Origin: Amycolatopsis acididurans
GTDB taxonomy: Bacteria > Actinomycetota > Actinomycetes > Mycobacteriales > Pseudonocardiaceae
Direction: 5' to 3'
DNA length: 64,000 nt
Assembly: GCF_012328925.1 (NCBI RefSeq)
Contig: NZ_JAAXLS010000004.1
Span: forward strand, 186,001 to 250,000
Part shown: positions 10,201 to 15,958 of the stretch, piece by piece
Layout of the letters: every line of letters begins with the position of its first letter
Position numbering within the stretch: position 1 is the stretch's first letter
Program-made: the position numbers and the translations under genes
Notes under the pieces: model-generated
Seen by the model: the letters and a program-made list of their open reading frames with translations, nothing else
What the model was told of the DNA's origin: nothing
Database searches by the model: none

Positions 10201-10507
10201 GCACGAGGGCACGCTGCCGATCATCGGCGTGAACACGTTCAAGAACCCGAACCCCGAGGAGGACGAGGCCGAGGTCGAACTCGCCCGTGCCACCGAGGAG
10301 GAGAAGCAGTCGCAGCTGAGCAGGCTGGCCGATTTCCAGCAGCGGCACGCCACCGACGCCGAGCAGGCCCTCAAGGCCCTGCGCGAGGCGGCTCAGCGCG
10401 GCGAGAACCTGTTCGCCGTGCTGATGGACGCCGCCCGCGTCTGCTCGCTGGGCCAGATCACCGAGGCGTTCTTCGAGGTCGGCGGTCAGTACCGCCGCAA
10501 CGTCTGA
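7271..10507 (+). CDS. icmF: Fused isobutyryl-CoA mutase IcmF
   Basis: A 1078-residue cobalamin enzyme that interconverts isobutyryl-CoA and n-butyryl-CoA. The order is that of IcmF. A B12-binding domain comes first (LFDGHDASINIMRRIL, with the cobalt-ligand histidine at residue 24). A MeaB-like G-protein chaperone follows, with P-loop GITGTGGSGKSS at about 197-208 and later VAINKFERRGAEDARRDVAR in outline. A methylmalonyl-CoA-mutase-type TIM barrel occupies about 510-1078. Full length for the family, no frameshift. In a steroid degrader it can link propionyl/branched acyl-CoA pools to central metabolism; that link is inference. It is a single gene with its own promoter and stands back to back with a convergent methyltransferase gene. 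Confidence 0.95.
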   Translation: MNAPLHKAVNPVRFVTASSLFDGHDASINIMRRILQAQGAEVVHLGHNRSVDEVATAAIAEDAQGVAISAYQGGHVEYFTYLVELLRERGAGHIKVYGGGGGVIVREEIDLLHSRGVAHIFSPDDGLEMGLPGMINSMIEACDYDLAAETVGTPDDLLSGDVRALSRAITQLQAGSLADEWNSAITEAAKGRTVPVLGITGTGGSGKSSLTDELIRRFRQDQQDKLRIAVLAVDPTRRRGGGALLGDRIRMNSLDGSPVYFRSLATRTKSGEIPQGLEESIVACKAAGYDLVIVETPGIGQGDAGIVDYVDHSLYVMTPEFGAASQLEKIDMLDFADVVAINKFERRGAEDARRDVARQLVRNREAFGAAPEDMPVFGTSAAKFNDDGVTALYQHLRDSLAEQGLPVSAGTLPHIEGKVSTGASTVIPNSRARYLADVSDTVRGYHARTNEQVEAVRERDQLAAAKAALERVSADTEAISELLAEAESRVDDGTRNLLADWQRISEEYRGEELVFKVRDKELRTQLWRDTLSGNKVPRVALPRYTENGELVSFLRRENLPGFFPYTAGVFPFKREGEDPARMFAGEGDAFRTNRRFKYLSSESEAKRLSTAFDSVTLYGRDPDTRPDIYGKVGTSGVSIATLEDMKVLYDGFDLTAPSTSVSMTINGPAPTILAFFLNTAIDQKMEAFRAEHGREPSPQEAEELREWTVANVRGTVQADILKEDQGQNTCIFSTEFSLRMMADIQEWFIEHGVRNFYSVSISGYHIAEAGANPISQLAFTLANGFTYVESYLARGMDIDDFAPNLSFFFSNGMDAEYTVLGRVARRIWATAMKDRYGANERSQKLKYHVQTSGRSLHAQEISFNDIRTTLQALCALYDNANSLHTNAFDEAITTPSEHSVRRAMAIQMIINKEWGLAKNENPLQGAFIVDELTDLVEEAVLTEFDRISERGGVLGAMETGYQRGKIQDESMLYERLKHEGTLPIIGVNTFKNPNPEEDEAEVELARATEEEKQSQLSRLADFQQRHATDAEQALKALREAAQRGENLFAVLMDAARVCSLGQITEAFFEVGGQYRRNV

Positions 10508-10526
10508 CGCCGCCTCGCCGCGAGCT

Positions 10527-11207
10527 TCAGGGCCGGCGCACCGCGGTGAGCTGCCAGACCGGCATGAGGAACCGGCCGTGCTCGTCCTGCGGTACGTCGG
10601 TGGGGAAGCCCTCGGGCAGCATGTTCGTGGTGAAGGCCGTGGTGTACGTGCGCCGTTCGAGCCGCGTGATCTCCCAGCCCTCGCGGAAGGACGCGCGCAG
10701 GTGGTGCTCGGGCACCGCGCGCGGGCCGGGCGCGGTGCCGAGGAGCTCCGAGCGGCAGAACAGGTGCAGTGTCGCGCCGGGGCGGCAGACCCGGTGCAGC
10801 GCGGTGACGTAGGCACGCTGCTCGTCGTCGTTGAGGCAGTGGTAGAGCGCGCTGTCGAGGACCGTGTCGAAGCGGTCGTCCAGACCGTCGAGCCGGGTGG
10901 CGTCGGCCACGGCGAACTCCACGTCCAGCCCCCGGTCGCGGGCCTTCGCGCGGGCGCGGTCGATGGCCGTGGGCGAGGCGTCGATGCCGGTGACGCGGTA
11001 GCCGCGGCCGCCGAGGAACAGCGCGTTGTCCGCCAGCCCGCAGCCGGCGTCGAGCAGGTCGCCGCGCAGTTCGCCGGCGGCCTCCACCTCGACGAGCAGC
11101 GGCTGCGGTTCGCCGATGTCCCACGGTACGAAACCGGCGGGCCCGATCTCGGCGTTTCCCTGGTACAGCTGGTCGAAGTCGAGCGATTCAACGTCAGGTG
11201 TGCTCAC
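10527..11207 (-). CDS. Class I SAM-dependent methyltransferase
   Basis: A 226-residue protein starting VSTPDVES at a GTG preceded by GAGGAGGG. The SAM-binding motif I is LLDAGCGLADNALFL, followed by VTGIDASPTAI with the ribose-binding acid, and later FDTVLDSALYHCL. The last 60 residues are variable and should bind the substrate. It resembles small-molecule or thiopurine-type methyltransferases, but the substrate cannot be read from the sequence. It converges on icmF and is divergent from the F420-type oxidoreductase, with about 70 bases between the two starts. Confidence 0.85.
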   Translation of the reverse strand: MSTPDVESLDFDQLYQGNAEIGPAGFVPWDIGEPQPLLVEVEAAGELRGDLLDAGCGLADNALFLGGRGYRVTGIDASPTAIDRARAKARDRGLDVEFAVADATRLDGLDDRFDTVLDSALYHCLNDDEQRAYVTALHRVCRPGATLHLFCRSELLGTAPGPRAVPEHHLRASFREGWEITRLERRTYTTAFTTNMLPEGFPTDVPQDEHGRFLMPVWQLTAVRRP

Positions 11208-11280
11208 GTCCCCGACCCTCCTCGGCTCGCGTAGCGGCGTCAAGGGAATACACACGGTGCGAGGTCAGTTGCCCGCTGGT

Positions 11281-12102
11281 ATGAAGTTCGGAATCGCTAC
11301 CTTCGTGACCGACGAGGGCATCGGCGCCGCCGCGCTGGGCAAGGCGCTGGAAGAACGAGGCTTCGACTCGCTGTTCCTCGCCGAGCACTCGCACATCCCG
11401 GTCAGCCGCGAGAGCCCGTACCCGGGCGGCGGCGACCTGCCGAGGCGCTACTACCGCACCCTCGACCCGTTCGTCGCGCTCGCGGCGGCCGCGTCCGTCA
11501 CCGAGCACCTCCTGCTCGCCACCGGCATCGCCCTGCTGCCACAGCGCGACGTGATCCACACGGCCAACGAGGTCGCGAGCCTGGACCACGTGTCGAACGG
11601 CCGAGCGATTTTCGGGGTCGGCGTCGGCTGGAACCGGGAGGAGATGCGCAACCACGGCACGGATCCGCGCACGCGTGGAGCGTTGATGGACGAGCAGTTG
11701 CAGGCGCTGAAGGCGATCTGGACTCAGGAACAGGCCGAGTTCCACGGCAAGTTCGTCGACTTCGCCCCGATCTTCGCCTGGCCCAAGCCGGTGCACCCGG
11801 TGCCGGTCTACGTGGGCGGTGAAAGCCCGGCCGCGATCAGGCGGCTGATCGACCACGGTGACGGCTGGCTGCCGAGGCCGGGCACCGAACCCGGGGAACT
11901 GCGCCGGGTTCGCGCCCTGCTGGCCGAACGGGGCCGCACCGATGTGCCGTTCACGATCTTCGGCGCCGGCCGCGATCGGGCGCGCCTCGAAGGCTGGGCC
12001 GAGGGCGGCGCGGACCGCGTCACCTTCCTGCTGCCGACGCTATCCGAGGCCGAGACGCTGAGCTGGCTGGACGAGACCGCCCAACTGGTGGCGAAGCTGT
12101 GA
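11281..12102 (+). CDS. LLM-class F420-dependent oxidoreductase
   Basis: A 273-residue luciferase-like TIM-barrel protein. It starts MKFGIATFVTDEGIGAAALG, has the LFLAEHSHIPV strand and the ATGIALLPQRDVIHTANEVA segment, and ends with the PVYVGGESPAAIRR phosphate-binding loop typical of the F420 subgroup with shorter chains. It should transfer hydride to or from F420; the substrate is unknown. The gene is monocistronic, apart from a short remnant of a second copy attached to its stop codon. Confidence 0.88.
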   Translation: MKFGIATFVTDEGIGAAALGKALEERGFDSLFLAEHSHIPVSRESPYPGGGDLPRRYYRTLDPFVALAAAASVTEHLLLATGIALLPQRDVIHTANEVASLDHVSNGRAIFGVGVGWNREEMRNHGTDPRTRGALMDEQLQALKAIWTQEQAEFHGKFVDFAPIFAWPKPVHPVPVYVGGESPAAIRRLIDHGDGWLPRPGTEPGELRRVRALLAERGRTDVPFTIFGAGRDRARLEGWAEGGADRVTFLLPTLSEAETLSWLDETAQLVAKL

Positions 12103-12173
12103 AACCCGGCGTCTCGACCTTCGTCACCGACGAGCGGTTTCGACGCGTTGTTCGCGATACGCCTAGGGACTGA
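12099..12173 (+). pseudogene. Truncated remnant of a second LLM oxidoreductase gene
   Basis: A GTG overlapping the preceding stop opens KPGVSTFVTDE, which lines up with KFGIATFVTDE at the start of the intact gene. Directly after this, in another frame, GGTTTCGACGCGTTGTTC reads GFDALF, matching GFDSLF about 15 residues further on in the intact copy. An internal deletion and frameshift have therefore left only the first part of a tandem duplicate. The frame closes at 12173, inside the end of the convergent hydrolase gene. Confidence 0.7.
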
Positions 12174-13098
12174 CCAAAGAGGACAGTGCGGCGGCGGCCG
12201 AGGTCAGTGCCGTGGGCAGCGTGCCGTAGGAGGACAACGGGCCGGAGCTCAGCAGCACCACGACGTAGCGCGAATCGGTGCCGAGCACGCCGGTCGAGTT
12301 GTAGTAGGCATCCGAACCGCTGCTGCCCCAGCCCTGTTTGATCGCCCACGTGGTGCCGCGAAGGCCGTCGGGAATGCCGAAGTACTGGTCCGTCCCGTCG
12401 GCTGCGTCCTCGGACGCGTGGTACATGGCGTCGTAGAGCAGGCTTCGCGCGGGGGCGGGCAGTTTGTCCAGCACGTAGTCGTACACGGTCACCATGTCCT
12501 GCGCGGTGATCTCCGTGCTGCCCCATTCGCCTGCCGAGGTGGGTGCCGCGGTGCCGGTGAGGCCCATCAGCGCGACGTCCCGCGTGATGATCGACGTGCC
12601 GCCCTCGCTGACCCAGAACGAACTGGCGATCGCGTCGTCGCTGGTGGACAACATCTGGGTGATCTGGGTCTGCGTGGCCGTGCTGGGCAGTTCGAACTGG
12701 TTCTGCGCCAGGACGTCGATCGCGATGAGCAGCTTCACCACGGACATGCTGGCGAACTGCTGGTCGGCGTTGAGGCTGGTCAGCACGGTCGAGGTCTGCC
12801 GGTCGTAGACCTCCATGCCGAGCGTCGCGCCGGGCACGCTCTCGCGCAGTGCCTGCTGCGCGCTTTCGGCGAGCGCCTGCGACTGTTGCGCGGACAGCGT
12901 GCTCGCGGCGGGCGTGGTCGCGGGTGTGGTCTCAGGCGTCGTGGTGACCGGTGCGACCGTTGTGGACGGTGGTGAGGCGACGCTCGCCGTGGACACGACG
13001 GCGCTCTTCTCGGCGCTGAAGATCACCATGAGGGCGGCGCCGACGGCGGCCGCGGCTAGTACGGCCGTAGCGGCCGTCGCGCGCTTCATGTCCACCAA
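12163..13098 (-). CDS. Secreted/membrane-anchored class-A beta-lactamase-like serine hydrolase
   Basis: A 311-residue protein. One membrane segment (about residues 8-27, after MVDMKRATAAT) is followed by a Ser/Thr/Pro-rich linker and then a hydrolase domain. The active-site SxxK is in FASMSVVKLLIAIDVLA. The SDN-like loop is STSDDAIAS and the KTG-like strand is WAIKQGWGSSGSDAYYNS. These motifs place it among serine hydrolases related to class A beta-lactamases and penicillin-binding proteins, acting outside the membrane. True beta-lactam hydrolysis is not predictable because the second and third motifs are not canonical. A second start, MKRATA, is three codons inside. Confidence 0.82.
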   Translation of the reverse strand: MVDMKRATAATAVLAAAAVGAALMVIFSAEKSAVVSTASVASPPSTTVAPVTTTPETTPATTPAASTLSAQQSQALAESAQQALRESVPGATLGMEVYDRQTSTVLTSLNADQQFASMSVVKLLIAIDVLAQNQFELPSTATQTQITQMLSTSDDAIASSFWVSEGGTSIITRDVALMGLTGTAAPTSAGEWGSTEITAQDMVTVYDYVLDKLPAPARSLLYDAMYHASEDAADGTDQYFGIPDGLRGTTWAIKQGWGSSGSDAYYNSTGVLGTDSRYVVVLLSSGPLSSYGTLPTALTSAAAALSSLVSP

Positions 13099-13203
13099 AC
13101 GACACGAGAGCGCCGATCTGTTGCGTTTTTTCGATCATCACAGGGAACTCCCAGTGACCTGACAGCCAGCCCACAGCTTCGGTCACGTCACGTGCGCGGG
13201 TGA

Positions 13204-13824
13204 TCACCGATCGAGCAGCAAGTGCACCGAAAGCTCGAGCCGGTTCGCCACGTCCGCCGCGGACGCGCGCCGCGTCACCCAGGCTACGAGGTTGGCCATC
13301 CACACGTCCGCGATGAGGTGGAACACCGCGCGGTCGTCCTCGGTGGGGTCCTCGATCTCCATCGCCCTGGCGAACATGTCCTCCATGAGCCTGCCGACCT
13401 GCTCGACCTCGGCGGCGGCCGTGGTGTCGGCGAACATGAACGCGCGGACCATCGCCTCGGTCAGGTGCGGATCGCGTTGCATGGCGCGCGTGTTGCGGTT
13501 GAGCACGAAGATCAGCCGCTCGGCGGGCGTGTCGCCGGGGATCGTGCCGCGGTCGAGCTTCTCCTTGGCGCGTTCGAACTCGCGGGCGAGGCCGGAGACC
13601 AGCAGGTGGATCTTCGACGGGAAGTACCGGTAGAGCGTGCCGAGCGCGACGTCGGCGCGTTCGGCGACGGCCCGCATCTGCACGGCGTCGTAGCCGCCCT
13701 TCGAAGCCAGCCCGAGCGTGGCGTCGATGATGCGCCGCCTGCGATCACGTTGCGCAGCGGAGCCCAGCTCGTCGCCCGCGAGCCCGTTCTTGCTCTGGGA
13801 GGTTGCCCTCGTCTTTCCGGCCAT
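13204..13824 (-). CDS. kstR: KstR: TetR-family repressor of sterol catabolism
   Basis: A 206-residue TetR protein starting MAGKTRAT. I prefer this ATG over the GTG at 13851 because a KstR-type operator overlaps the longer version. The helix-turn-helix reads GGYDAVQMRAVAERADVALG then TLYRYFPSK. The ligand domain keeps LTEAMVRAFMFAD and DVWMANLVAWVTRRASAADV, nearly identical to mycobacterial KstR (Rv3574). KstR binds 3-oxo-sterol CoA thioesters and releases the cholesterol regulon. Divergence from fadE34 is the same as in M. tuberculosis. Two operator boxes lie between the genes, so autoregulation is expected. Confidence 0.96.
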   Translation of the reverse strand: MAGKTRATSQSKNGLAGDELGSAAQRDRRRRIIDATLGLASKGGYDAVQMRAVAERADVALGTLYRYFPSKIHLLVSGLAREFERAKEKLDRGTIPGDTPAERLIFVLNRNTRAMQRDPHLTEAMVRAFMFADTTAAAEVEQVGRLMEDMFARAMEIEDPTEDDRAVFHLIADVWMANLVAWVTRRASAADVANRLELSVHLLLDR

Positions 13825-13836
13825 CGGCACCTGCTT

Positions 13837-13850
13837 CGAAACTTGTTCCA
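13837..13850. promoter_or_regulatory. KstR box before kstR
   Basis: CGAAACTTGTTCCA matches TnnAACnnGTTnnA at all but the first position. It lies 13 bases upstream of the chosen kstR start and would give autorepression. Confidence 0.7.
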
Positions 13851-13893
13851 CTGTCTTCGGGTAGCTTACCTAACGGGATTCTTCCGGAAAAAT

Positions 13894-13907
13894 TGAAACA
13901 CGTTCTA
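13894..13907. promoter_or_regulatory. KstR box before fadE34
   Basis: TGAAACACGTTCTA is a perfect match to the KstR consensus. Its last two bases (TA) are also the first two of the TATAGT hexamer at 13906-13911. Confidence 0.88.
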
Positions 13908-13911
13908 TAGT
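13906..13911 (+). promoter_or_regulatory. Probable -10 element of fadE34 (TATAGT)
   Basis: TATAGT fits TANNNT and lies seven bases before the ATG at 13919. There is no ribosome site in between, so a leaderless transcript is likely. Repressor bound at the overlapping box would cover the -10. Confidence 0.5.
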
Positions 13912-13918
13912 GGTCCGC

Positions 13919-15928
13919 ATGGCTATCGCGGTGACGCAGGAACAGCGGGCGTTGGCGGAGTCGGTCAGGGCATGCGCGAAGCGCCGGGACGACCTCGCCG
14001 AGGTCGGGCTGTTCGCCGTCGCACTGCCCGAGGAGCTGGGCGGGGCGGGCGGCACCGTCGCCGACCTGGCCGCCGGACTGGAGGAGGCCGCGGCCGCCCT
14101 GGTCCCAGGACCGGTGTTCGGCACGATGCTGGCGGGGCTGGTGCTGGCGCGGGAGCCCGGCTCGCCGCTGGCCAGGGAACTGGCCCCGAGGCTGGCCGAG
14201 GGCAGCGCGCACTGCGCCGTCGCGCTCCAACCGTGCGAGGCCGACGGCCTGGTCCTGCGGGGCCGCACCGGCCCGGTGCTCGAAGCCGACGACTCCACCC
14301 ATCTGCTGCTGTCCACGACGAACGGCACGTGGTTCATCCTGCCGCCCCAGGCGGTCGACGAGGCCACCCCGCTGGACTTCTCACGCGGGATCGGGTTCTA
14401 CGACCTCGACGGGGCCGAGGTGCCCGAGTCGGCGGTCCTGCACGCACCTCCGGTCGAGGACCTCGCCGCGACGCTGGCCGCGGCCGAAGCCTCCGGGATC
14501 GCGCGCTGGTGCCTGGACACCGCCGTCGAGTACGCGAAGGTGCGCGAGCAGTTCGGCCGGCCGATCGGCGCGTTCCAGGCGGTCAAGCATCTGTGCGCGG
14601 AAATGCTGTGCCGCGCCGAACTCGCGGCCACCCTGGCCTGGGACGCCGCGCGGGCGTGGGGCGGCCCGGAGCATCCGCTCGCCGCCGCGGTGGCCGCAGC
14701 CGGCGCGCTGGACGCGGCCGTGGACAACGCGAAGGACTGCATCCAGGTGCTCGGCGGGATCGGGTTCACCTGGGAGCACGATGCCCACCTGTACCTGCGG
14801 CGGGCCGTGTCGATGCGGCAACTGCTCGGCGGTACCGCGCGGTGGCGCCGCCGGGCCGCGGAACTCGCGCTGTCCGGCATGCGGCGCAGCCTCGACATCG
14901 ATCTCGGCGAGGACCCGCAGGTGCGGGAGACGGCCGCGGAGATCGCCGGGGCGGAGAACCAGCGCGCCAAGCTCGCCGAGACCGGGTACCTGATGCCGCA
15001 CTGGCCGAAGCCGTACGGCCTGGACGCGCCCGCGGCGCAGCAGTTGCGGATCGACGCCGAACTGGAGAGGGCCGGGGTGCGGCGGCCGGATCTGGTGATC
15101 GGCGCGTGGGCGGCACCGACGATCCTGGAGCACGGCACGGCCGAGCAGCGGGAGCACTTCGTCGGCCCCACTTTGCGCGGCGAGATCGTGTGGTGCCAGC
15201 TGTTCAGCGAGCCCGGCGCCGGATCCGATCTGGCTTCGCTGCGCACCAAGGCCAGCAAAGTGGACGGTGGCTGGCTGCTGTCCGGGCAGAAGGTGTGGTC
15301 CTCACTGGCGCACCGGGCCGACTGGGCGATCTGCCTCGCCCGCACCGATCCGTCCGCACCCAAGCACAAGGGGATCACGTATTTCCTTGTCGACATGACG
15401 TCACCGGGAATCGAGGTCCGGCCGTTGCGCCAGATCACCGGCGACGCCGACTTCAACGAGGTGTTCCTCGCCGACGTGTTCGTGCCCGACGATCACGTGG
15501 TCGGCGAGGTCAACGGCGGCTGGCGGCTGGCACGGACGACGCTGGCGAACGAACGCGTCGCGATGGGCAGCGGATCGTCGGTAGGGGAGGCCGTCGAGCA
15601 CCTGCTCGCCTCCGAATCCGCCGATCTGGAACGGCTCGGCGCGCTGGTCACCGAGGGCTCGGCGTGCTCGCTGCTGGACCTGCGCACGACGCTGCGGCGG
15701 CTGGACGGACAGGACCCCGGTGCGGAGTCGAGCGTGCGCAAGCTGCTCGGCGTGCGGCACCGGCAGTCCGTCGCGGAAACCGTGCTGGACCTGCGGGGAC
15801 CCATGGGCGTGGTGGACGCCGCGGCGCAGCACGAGTTCCTGCTCACCCGGTGCCTGAGCATCGCCGGCGGTACCACGCAGGTGCTGCTGAACGTGGTCGC
15901 GGAACGGCTGCTCGGGCTGCCTCGCTGA
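13919..15928 (+). CDS. fadE34: FadE34-type steroid acyl-CoA dehydrogenase (ChsE3)
   Basis: A 669-residue protein made of two acyl-CoA dehydrogenase units in one chain, starting MAIAVTQEQ. The first half (about 1-325) keeps VREQFGRPIGAFQAVKHLCA and the IQVLGGIGFTWEHDAHLYLR signature. The second half (about 330-669) keeps WCQLFSEPGAGSDLASLRTKA, the FAD-binding segment. This length and fused form, and the divergent kstR, match M. tuberculosis FadE34, which dehydrogenates the C5 side-chain CoA ester (3-oxo-chol-4-en-24-oyl-CoA). An in-frame GTG at 13910 is possible but would overlap the -10 element. No partner FadE gene is needed because both halves are present. Confidence 0.92.
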   Translation: MAIAVTQEQRALAESVRACAKRRDDLAEVGLFAVALPEELGGAGGTVADLAAGLEEAAAALVPGPVFGTMLAGLVLAREPGSPLARELAPRLAEGSAHCAVALQPCEADGLVLRGRTGPVLEADDSTHLLLSTTNGTWFILPPQAVDEATPLDFSRGIGFYDLDGAEVPESAVLHAPPVEDLAATLAAAEASGIARWCLDTAVEYAKVREQFGRPIGAFQAVKHLCAEMLCRAELAATLAWDAARAWGGPEHPLAAAVAAAGALDAAVDNAKDCIQVLGGIGFTWEHDAHLYLRRAVSMRQLLGGTARWRRRAAELALSGMRRSLDIDLGEDPQVRETAAEIAGAENQRAKLAETGYLMPHWPKPYGLDAPAAQQLRIDAELERAGVRRPDLVIGAWAAPTILEHGTAEQREHFVGPTLRGEIVWCQLFSEPGAGSDLASLRTKASKVDGGWLLSGQKVWSSLAHRADWAICLARTDPSAPKHKGITYFLVDMTSPGIEVRPLRQITGDADFNEVFLADVFVPDDHVVGEVNGGWRLARTTLANERVAMGSGSSVGEAVEHLLASESADLERLGALVTEGSACSLLDLRTTLRRLDGQDPGAESSVRKLLGVRHRQSVAETVLDLRGPMGVVDAAAQHEFLLTRCLSIAGGTTQVLLNVVAERLLGLPR

Positions 15929-15946
15929 GATGTCGGTGCCCGCTTA

Positions 15947-15952
15947 TATCGT
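15947..15952 (+). promoter_or_regulatory. Possible -10 element of the SNF2 gene (TATCGT)
   Basis: TATCGT lies exactly six bases before the GTG start and no Shine-Dalgarno is visible, again a leaderless arrangement. It sits 19 bases after the fadE34 stop, so the helicase pair may have its own promoter. Confidence 0.35.
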
Positions 15953-15958
15953 GGCCAG

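Noticed and set aside
10228-10241. KstR-like site GTGAACACGTTCAA inside icmF
   Set aside because: One mismatch and ordinary codons for GVNTFK; most likely chance.
7145-11191. 1348-residue open frame on the minus strand opposite icmF
   Set aside because: Shadow frame kept open by GC-rich codons; icmF on the other strand is unmistakable.
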